Counted from the first letter of the stretch, positions 25,602-34,602 are shown. The stretch: DNA of 64,000 bases from Oscillospiraceae bacterium (GCA_015068605.1 SVKF01000003.1:62001-126000), one strand, 5' to 3'. Numbers and translations are program-made. Notes: generated from the letters alone by a model not told the origin.

Positions 25602-26717
25602 TTATATATCTCGACTTTTTTGAGATATATCTTTTTGGATAATTTTATATATGGCGGAGAAAAGCGGAACGAAAAGGAGCATTCCCGTTATTCCGAAAAG
25701 TCCACCGCCTACGGTGATTGCCGTAAGCACATAAAATGAGGGTAAGCCGATTTTTTTGCCCACAACCTTGGGGTAGATAACATTTTCCTCAAATTGCTGT
25801 AAAACGATAATAAACAATATGAAAAATAGTGATTTTACGGGGGAAACCGTCAAAATCATAATTGCGCCGATTCCTGCCCCGATAAACGCACCTGCAACAG
25901 GGATTAAGGCTGTGAAACCGATTAAAGTTCCAATCATTGCGGCATAGGGGAAGCGGAAGATATACATTCCGATAATGCAGAGAAAACCGAGAATGACAGC
26001 CTCAAGACATTGTCCCACAATAAAACCGTGGAAGCTTTCGTTTAAAACGGAAGCCGCATAGAGTATTTTATCCGTAATTTTTTGAGGAAGATAATTGCGG
26101 AGAACTGCTTTAAACTGAAATGCAAGTTTTTCTTTTTTCAGCAGGATGTAGACGGAAAATACGATGCTTATAAGAAGGGATATAACCGATGAAATAAAGG
26201 CGCTGACGGCATAGAAAATTGTTTCTGCCGCAGTTCCGATGCCGCTGAACAGCTTTTCTGCAATTTTTCCTGTCAGTTCGGTCATATCAATCTCCGACAA
26301 AGCCGAGGAAATTGACTCGGGCATGGCGTTTAGCAGTTTTTCGTTTTCCATAATATCATCGATAATCAAAGGAATTTCGGAGACTAATAATTTTATGCAG
26401 GATATGAGCTCGGGGATAACGAGAATCATAACCAAGGTGATAATTCCGCACAGAGTCAGCAAAGAGGCGACAAGACACACGGGTCTGCGAGTTTTTTGGA
26501 TGATTGGCAGGTGATTTTTTGACGGGAAATACAGCTTTTCGTATCTGCTCATAAGAATATTTATTATATAAGCAATGAAAAATCCGATAAGGACGGGGTT
26601 TATTGCATTCCACAGCCTTATGATAAAATTTTCAAATATCCCCCGATAATAAATAATTAAGAGCGCCCCAAGAGCGGTTAAGGTTCCGAAAATAATGGTT
26701 TTTTTGACAGTATTCAT
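25602..26717 (-). CDS. AI-2E family transporter (putative permease, PF01594 type)
   Basis: 371 aa with about eight hydrophobic helices. Conserved features are the N-terminal PVLIGFFIAYIINILM, the central amphipathic region and the C-terminal helix set PYAAMIGTLIGFTALIPVAGAF with QQFEENVIYPKVVGKKIGLP, which is the family signature. Members include TqsA (AI-2 exporter) and many Na+/H+ or unknown permeases, so cargo is open. A single gene convergent with the VanW gene. Confidence 0.9.
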   Translation of the reverse strand: MNTVKKTIIFGTLTALGALLIIYYRGIFENFIIRLWNAINPVLIGFFIAYIINILMSRYEKLYFPSKNHLPIIQKTRRPVCLVASLLTLCGIITLVMILVIPELISCIKLLVSEIPLIIDDIMENEKLLNAMPESISSALSEIDMTELTGKIAEKLFSGIGTAAETIFYAVSAFISSVISLLISIVFSVYILLKKEKLAFQFKAVLRNYLPQKITDKILYAASVLNESFHGFIVGQCLEAVILGFLCIIGMYIFRFPYAAMIGTLIGFTALIPVAGAFIGAGIGAIMILTVSPVKSLFFILFIIVLQQFEENVIYPKVVGKKIGLPSFYVLTAITVGGGLFGITGMLLFVPLFSAIYKIIQKDISQKSRDI

Positions 26718-26842
26718 TTCATCCTCCGTATGGGTTTTATTAGATTATAAACTAAAAATACATAAAAAATAAGTCGGATTTTAAATTATGGTGGATTTAT
26801 ATTTTTTTCTGTGATATAATAAATAAAAAGGAGGCGGAAGAA

Positions 26843-28336
26843 GTGGATAAAAAACAGTATTTATGTATAGATTTAAAAAGCTTCTATGCCTCTGTTGAGT
26901 GTGTTGAACGAGAGCTTAATCCCATGACAACAAATCTTGTTGTTGCCGATTCGGAAAGAACGGAGAAAACCATTTGCCTTGCCGTAACTCCAAGCCTTAA
27001 GGAATACGGAATTCCCGGCAGAGCAAGACTTTTTGAAGTTGTTCAGAAGGTTAAGGAGATAAACCGAGAGAGAAAGCGGAAAATTAAGAATAAAGAATTT
27101 TCGGGCGAAAGCTATGATAAAACCGAGCTTTTGAAAAACCCTCATCTTGCGGTTTCATATATAATTGCACCGCCGAGGATGGCGCATTATATAAAACACA
27201 GTACGGGAATTTATAATATATACCTAAAGTATGTTGCGCCGGAGGATATTCATGTTTATTCCATTGACGAGGTTTTTATGGATATAACAAGCTACCTCAA
27301 AAACGGGAAAATGACCGCAAGAGAAATGGCGTCAAAAATAATAAAGGATGTCCTAAAAACAACGGGAATAACCGCAACGGCAGGGATTGGAACGAATATG
27401 TATCTTGCCAAGGTCGCCATGGATATTGTGGCAAAGAAAATTCCTGCAGACGAAGACGGTGTGCGAATTGCAGAGCTTGATGAAATGTCATACAGAAAAG
27501 AGCTTTGGGAGCATAAGCCGCTGAATGATTTTTGGCGGGTTGGCAGGGGTTACAGTAAAAAGCTTGAAGAACACAGGCTTTATACAATGGGAGACATAGC
27601 CAAGGCATCTCTTTCAACCTATGGCGAAAATCTTTTGTATCGCCTTTTCGGAGTGAACGCCGAGCTTTTGATTGACCATGCCTGGGGTGTCGAGCCTTGC
27701 ACTATTGAGGATGTTAAATCCTATAAACCTGAAAATAAAAGTATCGGAGCGGGGCAGGTTCTCCATTGTCCCTACGATTTTCATAAAGCAAGACTTATCG
27801 TTAAGGAAATGACCGAGCTTTTGGCTCTTGATTTGGTGGAAAAAGGAGTTGTTACCGACCAGATTGTGTTGACGGTGGGATACGATATTGAAAACCTGAA
27901 AGGCGGAAATAATGGCTATAAAGGTGAAATCACAACAGATTTTTACGGCAGACAAGTCCCCAAGCACGCCCACGGCACAGCCAATATCGGCAGACATACC
28001 GCATCTGCAACAACTATGAAAAAGGCGGTAACAGAGCTTTTTGACAAAATAGTTGATGAAAATTTGCTTATAAGACGAGTAAATCTTTCTGCAAATCATA
28101 TCTTGCGCAAGATAGAGGCGAAAAGCACGAAAACCTTTAAACAGCTTGATTTATTCACAAGCTATGACGAAATAGAGAAGGAGATAAGAGCTGAGGAAAG
28201 AGAGCTGAAAATTCAGGAAGCCACCGTGAATATCCGCAGAAAGTATGGAAAGAATGCGGTGCTTAAAGGAATAAATCTTCAGGAGGGAGCAACAACTGTC
28301 GACCGCAATAAGCAAATCGGCGGACACAAGGCGTAG
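26843..28336 (+). CDS. Y-family DNA polymerase (UmuC/DinB-like, UvrX type)
   Basis: 497 aa. The catalytic carboxylates are in LCIDLKSFYASVE and VYSIDEVFMDI, followed by TGITATAGIGTNMYLAKVAMD. The helix-hairpin-helix region WRVGRGYSKKLEEH and the little-finger domain complete it. It performs error-prone bypass of lesions. The GTG start 26843 has AAAAGGAGGCGG before it. A YolD-like gene begins 4 nt after its stop, the common pairing on chromosomes, plasmids and mobile elements of Firmicutes. No LexA box is evident to me. Confidence 0.92.
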   Translation: MDKKQYLCIDLKSFYASVECVERELNPMTTNLVVADSERTEKTICLAVTPSLKEYGIPGRARLFEVVQKVKEINRERKRKIKNKEFSGESYDKTELLKNPHLAVSYIIAPPRMAHYIKHSTGIYNIYLKYVAPEDIHVYSIDEVFMDITSYLKNGKMTAREMASKIIKDVLKTTGITATAGIGTNMYLAKVAMDIVAKKIPADEDGVRIAELDEMSYRKELWEHKPLNDFWRVGRGYSKKLEEHRLYTMGDIAKASLSTYGENLLYRLFGVNAELLIDHAWGVEPCTIEDVKSYKPENKSIGAGQVLHCPYDFHKARLIVKEMTELLALDLVEKGVVTDQIVLTVGYDIENLKGGNNGYKGEITTDFYGRQVPKHAHGTANIGRHTASATTMKKAVTELFDKIVDENLLIRRVNLSANHILRKIEAKSTKTFKQLDLFTSYDEIEKEIRAEERELKIQEATVNIRRKYGKNAVLKGINLQEGATTVDRNKQIGGHKA

Positions 28337-28340
28337 AATT

Positions 28341-28736
28341 ATGGGAAATTATGATGATATAATAAACCTTGAATATAAAAAGTCAACAAGTCGGAAACAA
28401 ATGCCAAGAATTGATAGGGCGGCACAGTTTGCCCCATTTTCGGCTCTGACGGGCTATGACGGAGCGGTGAGAGAAACCGCAAGGCTGACGGACAGACGGA
28501 TTGAGCTTGATGAATATATGAAAGAGGAGATAAATGGGAAGCTTTTAAGTCTTTTGGAAAATGAAAATACGGAAGCGGAAATAACATATTTTGTCCCCGA
28601 TAAAAGAAAATCGGGCGGAAAATACGAAACAAAAATCGGCATTGCGAAAAAAGTTAATGAGGTAGAAAGAACTCTTGTTCTGACCGACAAAACCGAAATT
28701 TTTATTGATGACATATTAGAAATTGTGATAATATAA
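28341..28736 (+). CDS. YolD-like protein
   Basis: 131 aa with MPRIDRAAQFAPFSALTGYDGAV, the YolD-family core. The function is not known; members are regularly encoded with Y-family polymerases, as here with only 4 nt between stop and start, so they are likely translated together. Confidence 0.88.
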   Translation: MGNYDDIINLEYKKSTSRKQMPRIDRAAQFAPFSALTGYDGAVRETARLTDRRIELDEYMKEEINGKLLSLLENENTEAEITYFVPDKRKSGGKYETKIGIAKKVNEVERTLVLTDKTEIFIDDILEIVII

Positions 28737-28859
28737 ATAGGAATCAATTATCTTATCACATATATTTTAGTAACATTTTTTCTTACATTAACTAAGAAAA
28801 AAACAAAAAGCATATTAATTTTAAATGTTACAGCATAGCACCAATGATTTGTTGGGAAG

Positions 28860-29040
28860 TCGCCTTCTCCTCGAGGGGAAGGGGAACCGCTTGCGGTGGA
28901 TGAGGTGGTGCAGTAAAATGCAAGATAATTCAACAGTTACATCTGTATTTTACACCTCATCAGTCTCACTGCATACCCAGCTTCCCCTCAAGGGGAAGCC
29001 ATAAGGAGAGGTCGTAAGAGGAAGCCCTCAAGGGGAAGCC
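28860..29040. repeat. MITE-like imperfect palindrome with CTTCCCCTCAAGGGGAAGCC ends
   Basis: The left arm (28860-28907, CGCCTTCTCCTCGAGGGGAA ... GATGAGGTG) is an imperfect inverted copy of the right arm (28953-29000, CACCTCAT ... CTTCCCCTCAAGGGGAAGCC). A third piece CCCTCAAGGGGAAGCC lies at 29025-29040. No ORF is inside. Similar small palindromes are widespread in gut Clostridia, as far as I remember. It replaces the 5' part of the first RNA copy of the tandem array. Confidence 0.65.
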
Positions 29041-29059
29041 TGAAAATAGTAACCCATTT

Positions 29060-29089
29060 ATGCGCTGACTTTGGTTGGCGCATTTTTTA
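29060..29089 (+). other. 3' remnant (terminator only) of a further copy of the pseudoknotted RNA
   Basis: ATGCGCTGAC TTTG GTTGGCGCAT followed by TTTTTT is identical to the terminator of copy B (29593-29621). The remaining RNA is missing; the MITE-like element ends 20 nt upstream. Confidence 0.75.
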
Positions 29090-29120
29090 TTTTCGGGTGG
29101 GTATTTATTTTAAAAAACTA

Positions 29121-29149
29121 TTGATAAATCATAAGGTTTGTGTTATAAT
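29121..29149 (+). promoter_or_regulatory. Promoter of RNA copy A
   Basis: TTGATA (29121-29126), 17-nt spacer, TATAAT (29144-29149). The same promoter is repeated 268 nt downstream. Confidence 0.85.
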
Positions 29150-29156
29150 AGAAAAT

Positions 29157-29356
29157 GCCAAATGAATCAAATTTAATATATGAGGGTATTTGTAAGGGGA
29201 TAATTGTATCTTTTTTTAGGAATAACTACACCAAGGAATTTGATAAAAACGCAAATTCTAACGGTGTGGTTGTGATAAATATCCTCACGTTTGATTTGTT
29301 TGGCGACAATTGGAGTTTGCGTTTTTTATGCGTCGGCTTCGGTTGGCGCATTTTTT
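29157..29356 (+). ncRNA. Pseudoknotted small RNA, copy A
   Basis: P1 is GCCAAATGAATCAAA (29157-29171) with TTTGATTTGTTTGGC (29290-29304), 15 bp. P2 is ACTACACC (29225-29232) with GGTGTGGT (29263-29270). P3 is GAATTTG/CAAATTC (29236-29258) with the loop ATAAAAACG. AAAAACGCAAATTC (29245-29258) is complementary to GAGTTTGCGTTTTT (29313-29326) downstream of P1, giving a pseudoknot or a switch against P3. Terminator ATGCGTCGGC-TTCG-GTTGGCGCAT plus six T. The ORF listed at 29155-29358 covers the same bases, has no ribosome site and is rejected. Confidence 0.75.
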
Positions 29357-29388
29357 AATTTTCGGGTGGGTATTTATTTTAAAAACTA

Positions 29389-29417
29389 TTGATAAATCAT
29401 AAGGTTTGTGTTATAAT
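29389..29417 (+). promoter_or_regulatory. Promoter of RNA copy B
   Basis: TTGATA (29389-29394), 17-nt spacer, TATAAT (29412-29417), in a segment nearly identical to the promoter of copy A. Confidence 0.85.
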
Positions 29418-29424
29418 AGAAAAT

Positions 29425-29621
29425 GCCAAACGAAGTTAATAATATAAAGAGGAATATTTTGTAAGGAATATTTTTGTTATTTGAGTACAAATTTACAGTT
29501 AAAGAATTTGATAAAAATGCAAATTCCAAGGCTGTAGATTTGGATATTCCATTATTAGCTTTGTTTGGCGACAATCGGAGTTTGCGTTTTTTATGCGCTG
29601 ACTTTGGTTGGCGCATTTTTT
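29425..29621 (+). ncRNA. Pseudoknotted small RNA, copy B
   Basis: P1 is GCCAAACGAAGTTAATAAT (29425-29443) with ATTATTAGCTTTGTTTGGC (29551-29569), 19 bp and different from copy A by paired changes. P2 is ATTTACAG (29491-29498) with CTGTAGAT (29532-29539). P3 is GAATTTG/CAAATTC (29504-29526). AAAAATGCAAATTCC (29513-29527) pairs with GGAGTTTGCGTTTTT (29577-29591). Terminator ATGCGCTGAC-TTTG-GTTGGCGCAT with six T ends at 29621, only 7 nt before the ribosome site of the next lipoprotein gene. Confidence 0.75.
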
Positions 29622-29639
29622 ATTTTCGGGAGGATTTTG

Positions 29640-29936
29640 ATGAGGAAAATAGTTGCTTTTTTGATGTTAATTTTTTTATTGACGGGATGTTCACCAAAGG
29701 AAGCGGAAAAAACATCGGTAGAAGATTACTCTGATGTATGGGAAGCTGAAGAGGATGAAAGTGAAGAAGTTGAAGATGTTGAAGAAAACCAATATGTCGG
29801 GTCAATAAAATCCAATATATATCATATTCCTAATTGCAGCTGGGTTAAAAACATAAAAAAAGAGAATGAAATCCGGTTTGACTCCAAAGAGGAAGCAACA
29901 TCAAGAGGATACCGTGGATGTTATACCTGTATGTAA
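29640..29936 (+). CDS. Small lipoprotein with Ada-like zinc-binding domain
   Basis: 98 aa. Signal peptide with lipobox LLTGC, an acidic linker (EEDESEEVEDVEE), then YVGSIKSNIYHIPNCSWVKN ... GYRGCYTC. The latter is the Cys/His pattern of the small metal-binding domain (Ada_Zn-binding like) often found at the C-terminus of secreted nucleases and competence-type lipoproteins. The ORF track starts at 29565, inside RNA copy B; GGGAGG (29628-29633) 6 nt before ATG 29640 decides the start. No nuclease domain is present, so its role is unknown. Expression may depend on read-through of the copy B terminator. Confidence 0.8.
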   Translation: MRKIVAFLMLIFLLTGCSPKEAEKTSVEDYSDVWEAEEDESEEVEDVEENQYVGSIKSNIYHIPNCSWVKNIKKENEIRFDSKEEATSRGYRGCYTCM

Positions 29937-29954
29937 AAAATAGGCGCAAATAAG

Positions 29955-29990
29955 GGCTATGGCAAAATCGTTTTGCCATAGCCTTTATTG
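29955..29990. terminator. Terminator between the small lipoprotein and the GHL10 gene
   Basis: GGCTATGGCAAAA (29955-29967) pairs perfectly with TTTTGCCATAGCC (29971-29983), followed by TTTATT. It can serve both convergent genes. Confidence 0.9.
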
Positions 29991-30029
29991 TGTAACGAAA
30001 ACCATGTGACAGTCGTGAAAGTCAAGGGA

Positions 30030-31814
30030 TTAAAGAAGGTCTTTCATTCTGAAAATCATAACAGCGGTTTCTGCACGAGTTGCAGTTGCAGATGGTTTAA
30101 ATGAATCGTCTTCATAGCCGTTTATAATTCCTTCTCTTGACAAAGCTGAAACTGCTTCCCGGGCATAATCTTTTATTTCTTCGCTGTCTTTGAAGAGGGA
30201 GTCGTTCCACTCACCCTTTTTAATAAGCTTTTCCGACAACAGAAATCTGTATATAATAACGGCGATATCCTGGCGAGTAATATTTAAGCGGGGCATAAAT
30301 TGATTTTCGCCCAACCCGTTTACGAGGTTAAGCTTTTTAGCGATGCCGACTTCCTTATAAAAATAGTCGCCTTTCTTCACATCATCAAAATTTTCAGAGA
30401 AATCGGCTGACTTACCGGTTGCACGAATGAGCATAAGGGTGAAATCCGCTCTTGTTACGGTTTTTTCGCTGCCAAAGCTTTTGTCTTCATAGCCTTTAAC
30501 AATTCCGTCCTCATAGAGTCTTAATATTGCATTTTTAGCCCAGGGGAATTTATTAATATCCGTAAAAACCTCCGAAGGCTCATCCGATTTATTTATATTT
30601 TCAGACATTTTCATCAGATTGTCATTCGAGGTCAGGCTTCCGTAACGATAGAACGCATAACCGTCAATATCGCACATACGAAGGTATTCGATTTGGGCTG
30701 TAAGCTCGTTTATTCCGTTTTCCCCGTACCATGGGCTTGTTTGGTCGGTTGTGTCGGAGGCTCTGTATGCCGCAAGACCGGGGCAGAGCTTAACGGATGT
30801 ATTTTTTGTCACATTTTTCCACCAGTTTGCAAGAATGGTAAAATCTGCAATTTCAAAGCCTCGGTGCCAGTAAATCTGAGGCATTATCCAGTCGATAAGA
30901 TCTTCCTTAACCCAAAGCTTTGTGTCGGCATAGCAATTAAAATAAGTTTCAGAGCCGGAGGTTGCACTGCCGTCGGGGTGGTTTTTCTGATTTGCCCATA
31001 TTCCTGCAGGGCTGACACTGAAAATTAATTTTTCGTTTTCTTTATGGATTATAGTGGTTAGCTCTTTTATAAGGGCTGTGACATTATCTCTTCGCCATTC
31101 GTCAAGGTCTTTTCCGTTGCCATAGGCGGCATAGGCGTCGCCGTCCGAAAAGTTGCCGTCGGGATAGAAATAATCGTCAAGGTGAATTCCGTCCACGGCA
31201 TAGTTTTTAATTATTTCATCAATCCCGTCTGCAACAAGCTTGCGAACCTCAGGGAGACCGGGGTTATAATACATTTTTCCGTCTGTGTGGGTTATCACAT
31301 ATTCGGGATGCAACAGGGCAGGATTATCCGGAGAAAATCCGTTTTCATCCCCTGCGGAGACGGTCACACGATATGGATTTATCCATGCGTGGAGAGCTAA
31401 GTCTCTTTTATGGGCGGATTCGATTGCGTATTTAAGTGGGTCACATCCGTTTTCGGGAGCTTTCCCCTGAGTGCCGGTCAGATACCTTGACCATGGGAAT
31501 ATTTCCGATTTATAAAAGGCGTCGGAAGCAGGACGAACCTGAAAAAAGACTGTGTTAAGCCTTGCCTTTTTGCAGTTATCCATAATATCGTCAATTCTTT
31601 TCTTAATCTCTTTTTCAGAGGAGGTGTAACCCGACGGGAAGTCCAGTCCAAAGACCGTTGCAACCCAAACACCTCGGATTTCCGAGGTAGCGGTTTGGGC
31701 TGACGCAGGTTGCGGCGTTATGTATGTTATGAGAACAGACATCATTATACTGATGCTGATTAGGGCGGCAATTAGCCTGAAAAGGTTGATTTTTCTTGCC
31801 GTAATTTTCAACAT
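30030..31814 (-). CDS. Secreted GHL10-type glycosyl hydrolase-like protein with SLH domains
   Basis: 594 aa. A hydrophobic N-terminal signal/anchor (LIAALISISIMMSVLITYI) is followed by the GHL10 (DUF187-like) TIM barrel: RGVWVATVFGLDFPSG, FFQVRPASDAFYKSEIFPWS, ALHAWINPYRV, GIHLDDYFYPDG and WIMPQIYWHRG. Two or three SLH repeats at the C-terminus (from about residue 420, FPWAKNAILRLYEDGIVKGY) should tether it to the cell wall. The substrate is unknown, presumably a polysaccharide. The start is ATG 31814, with GGAG 6 nt upstream; the track start 31841 is inside a repeated leader. Confidence 0.88.
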   Translation of the reverse strand: MLKITARKINLFRLIAALISISIMMSVLITYITPQPASAQTATSEIRGVWVATVFGLDFPSGYTSSEKEIKKRIDDIMDNCKKARLNTVFFQVRPASDAFYKSEIFPWSRYLTGTQGKAPENGCDPLKYAIESAHKRDLALHAWINPYRVTVSAGDENGFSPDNPALLHPEYVITHTDGKMYYNPGLPEVRKLVADGIDEIIKNYAVDGIHLDDYFYPDGNFSDGDAYAAYGNGKDLDEWRRDNVTALIKELTTIIHKENEKLIFSVSPAGIWANQKNHPDGSATSGSETYFNCYADTKLWVKEDLIDWIMPQIYWHRGFEIADFTILANWWKNVTKNTSVKLCPGLAAYRASDTTDQTSPWYGENGINELTAQIEYLRMCDIDGYAFYRYGSLTSNDNLMKMSENINKSDEPSEVFTDINKFPWAKNAILRLYEDGIVKGYEDKSFGSEKTVTRADFTLMLIRATGKSADFSENFDDVKKGDYFYKEVGIAKKLNLVNGLGENQFMPRLNITRQDIAVIIYRFLLSEKLIKKGEWNDSLFKDSEEIKDYAREAVSALSREGIINGYEDDSFKPSATATRAETAVMIFRMKDLL

Positions 31815-31901
31815 ATTAATCTCCATTCCGCCGCTCTGCATCGGCTCAAATAGTAATAAATTTTCTCTTATCCGCAGAACAAAAATGATAAGAGATTATT
31901 T
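31815..31901 (-). promoter_or_regulatory. Repeated structured leader, copy 1 (before GHL10 gene)
   Basis: On the minus strand a hairpin CTCTTATC/GATAAGAG has TTCTGCG in its loop, and a second hairpin GCCG/CGGC has ATGCAGAG in its loop; TCTGC and GCAGA can form a kissing contact. The ribosome site ATGGAG follows. The same 85-nt element occurs at 37249-37336. Confidence 0.6.
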
Positions 31902-31905
31902 TTGC

Positions 31906-33753
31906 TTACTGTCCTCCGCTTGCTTTAATCTTTGTCCATTGAGATGAATAGTATTCCTTGATTGACTGTGCCTGATAACGGAATACCTCATCTTTTTCGT
32001 AGCCCGTTCTTGGAGTGTAGGCATTTATTCCTTTATAATCCGTTTTTGTCATTTCGTCATAGGCTGACTGAATTGATGAACTGTAACCAACTGCAGTTGT
32101 GTTTCTCAGCGCATTGTCTTTATCCAGTATAAAATTGATAAAGCTGTGTGCCAAATCGGTGTTGGTGCAATCCTGTGTTATAACCATTCCGTCATACCAG
32201 ATGTTTGTCCCCTGTTGAGGCTCAAGATAAGCAAGATTTGGGTTCTCTGTTATAATATATGCGGCATCGCCGGAATATACAACCGCCATTGCCTTATTTC
32301 CGGAAATCATATTGTCTATAACATCATCACCGGCATAAACGGGAGCCATTGTTTGGCTTTGCTCCAACAGCCATTGATATGCTTCGTCAATTTCCGATTT
32401 TTTGTCCGTGTTGAGAGAATAGCCAAGGGCTTTCATTGCAATCATAAAGGAGTCACGCTCCGAGTCATACATATAAATATCGCCCTTATACTTGGTGTTT
32501 CGGAGAATATTCCAGCCTTCTTTAAGGTCGGCCTCGTCAACTTTGGTTTTATCATACAAAATTCCGACACTTCCCCAGAAATAAGGAACGGAATATTTGT
32601 TGCCCGGGTCATATTCTTTATTGAGAACGCTCGGGATAAGCCCCTTGGCATTAGGGATTTTTGAATAGTCAATTTCCCTGATTCGTTCCTCTTTTATGAG
32701 CCTTTCTATCATATAGTCGGAGGGGATTATTATATCGTAAACCTCGCCCGAATTTATCTTGGTATACATAGATTCATTGGAGTCAAAGGTTTCGTAAATT
32801 ACCCGACAACCGTATTTTTCCTCAAATTCGTGAATTAAGTCCTCGTCAATATATTCGCCTGCGTTATAAATCTTTAATGTCTTGGAATTTGTGCTGTTGC
32901 AGGAGAAAATGAGAACACTGATAAGCAAAACAATACCCAAAAATGCGGCAATCTTGCTTAAATGCCTTGAAAGACGGGTTTTCTTGATTTTTGGTGCAAG
33001 ATTGACAATCAATGTTATGGTGATAATCGCAACAATCAGTATGGTTGAAAGGGCATTCATCGTTGGGTTTGTTCGCTTTGTCATATTATAAACCACAATA
33101 GAAATGTTTTTAACACCGTTCCCCGATACAAAATATGAAATAACAAAGTCGTCAATGGACATGGTAAAGGCGAGGAGAACACCGGCATAAATTCCCGGTT
33201 TAATCATTGGAATAATAACCTTCCAAAGTGCCTGCCAGGGTGTTGCACCCAAATCGAGAGCGGCATTTGCAATATTGACATCAAGAGCTCTGACTTTAGG
33301 ATAAACACTTGTTATAACATAAGGAGTACAAAAACAGATATGGGCTAAAAGCATAGTCATATATCCCTTTTGAATTGAAAGGGCTGAAAACAAAATCATA
33401 AGCCCAACCGCCATAACAATATCGGGAATCATCATGGGAATATTGTTTATATTAAGTGTCCAGTCCCTTAAAACCTTGCGGCATTTTGAAAGACCGATTG
33501 CAGTCATTGTTCCGAGTATTGTTGAGATAACGGTTGAAATTATTGCGACTGTCAGGGAAACATAAACCGCAGACATAATTTCCGAGCTGTTAATCAGCTC
33601 GCTGTACCACCTCATTGAAAACCCCGTAAAATGTGTCAGGGATTTTGACTCGTTAAATGAAAATATAACGGTAACAAGGATTGGGAGATAGAAAAATGCA
33701 AAGCACAGGAAAATATAAAGTCCCGATGGAATTTTAGAGAGTTTTTTCATCAT
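31906..33753 (-). CDS. Fused PotC permease / PotD spermidine-putrescine binding protein
   Basis: 615 aa, longer than either component. Residues 1-265 are a PotC-type inner membrane permease with six helices and the EAA-like loop NAALDLGATPWQALWKVIIPM. After a further hydrophobic segment (AAFLGIVLLISVLIFSC) a PotD-type substrate-binding domain follows (LKIYNAGEYIDEDLIHEFEE, DIIIPSDYMIERL, SVPYFWGSVGILYDKT). The binding domain is thus tethered outside the membrane. Last gene of the potABCD-type cluster, 21 nt after potB. The ligand is inferred as polyamine from homology. Confidence 0.9.
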   Translation of the reverse strand: MMKKLSKIPSGLYIFLCFAFFYLPILVTVIFSFNESKSLTHFTGFSMRWYSELINSSEIMSAVYVSLTVAIISTVISTILGTMTAIGLSKCRKVLRDWTLNINNIPMMIPDIVMAVGLMILFSALSIQKGYMTMLLAHICFCTPYVITSVYPKVRALDVNIANAALDLGATPWQALWKVIIPMIKPGIYAGVLLAFTMSIDDFVISYFVSGNGVKNISIVVYNMTKRTNPTMNALSTILIVAIITITLIVNLAPKIKKTRLSRHLSKIAAFLGIVLLISVLIFSCNSTNSKTLKIYNAGEYIDEDLIHEFEEKYGCRVIYETFDSNESMYTKINSGEVYDIIIPSDYMIERLIKEERIREIDYSKIPNAKGLIPSVLNKEYDPGNKYSVPYFWGSVGILYDKTKVDEADLKEGWNILRNTKYKGDIYMYDSERDSFMIAMKALGYSLNTDKKSEIDEAYQWLLEQSQTMAPVYAGDDVIDNMISGNKAMAVVYSGDAAYIITENPNLAYLEPQQGTNIWYDGMVITQDCTNTDLAHSFINFILDKDNALRNTTAVGYSSSIQSAYDEMTKTDYKGINAYTPRTGYEKDEVFRYQAQSIKEYYSSQWTKIKASGGQ

Positions 33754-33774
33754 AATTGCTTGCTCCTTTCTATA

Positions 33775-34602
33775 TTATTCGTCTGTTTTGTCAAATTTTT
33801 CGGTCAGCTTTATGGCAATAAGCATAATTGCGGCAAGAACAAAGGATATTGCTCCACCGAAATTCCAGTCACCCACATGAACAAACTGACTTTCTATGAG
33901 ATTTCCCACCATCATATAGCTTCCGCCGCCTAAAAGCTTCGGGATAACGAAGCTTGAAATGGAAAGAAGGAAAACCATAATAATACCGTTTATAACGCCC
34001 GGAAGAGACAGCTTGAAAATAACCTTTTTAAAGGTCTGAAATTTGTTTGCCCCTAAATCATAGGACGCCTCGATAAGGGATTTATCCATTTTTGAGAGAC
34101 TGGTGTGGATAGGAATAATCATAAAGGGTAAAAAATTACAAACAAGCCCCAAAATTACCGCAAAATCCGTATACATAAGAGTCATTGGCTCTATGCCGAA
34201 AAAGCCCAAAAACGAGTTGAAAAGCCCATTATCCGAAAGAATACTAATCCACGCATAGGTGCGAAGAAGCATATTAATCCACATGGGAATGGTTACCATA
34301 AGAATTAAAATAGACTGCACCTGCTCCGAGAAACGGGAAATAAGATATGCCATTATGTAACCTAAAGCAAGGCAGATTAAAACCGTTATAATGCCGACTT
34401 TAAGCGAAGCCCAGAAAACGGATACATATGCCTGACTCAATATGTTTTTAAAATTATCAAAAGTGAAGGAAACGGTAAGAACCGAGTTTCCGTCGGTTGT
34501 GAAGGCATAAATCAAAATCATTATAAGCGGAATTACTATAAGAAGTGCCGCCCAAATGAGATAAGGGAGGATAAAATTCTTGTAAATTTTCATATTGCCC
34601 AC
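33775..34602 (-). CDS. potB: Polyamine ABC transporter permease PotB
   Basis: 275 aa with six transmembrane helices and the EAA loop [24 protein letters not shown]. It forms the membrane channel with the PotC part. It overlaps the end of potA by 13 nt, a sign of coupling. Confidence 0.92.
   Translation of the reverse strand: MGNMKIYKNFILPYLIWAALLIVIPLIMILIYAFTTDGNSVLTVSFTFDNFKNILSQAYVSVFWASLKVGIITVLICLALGYIMAYLISRFSEQVQSILILMVTIPMWINMLLRTYAWISILSDNGLFNSFLGFFGIEPMTLMYTDFAVILGLVCNFLPFMIIPIHTSLSKMDKSLIEASYDLGANKFQTFKKVIFKLSLPGVINGIIMVFLLSISSFVIPKLLGGGSYMMVGNLIESQFVHVGDWNFGGAISFVLAAIMLIAIKLTEKFDKTDE

Noticed and set aside
26356-26613. 85-aa ORF within the AI-2E transporter
   Set aside because: Shadow frame; low-complexity, no ribosome site.
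29155-29734. ORFs 29155-29358 and 29474-29734 with similar protein text (GDN.SLRFLC..FGWRIF)
   Set aside because: Similarity comes from the duplicated RNA gene. There is no ribosome site, the frames differ upstream, and base changes keep helices rather than codons.
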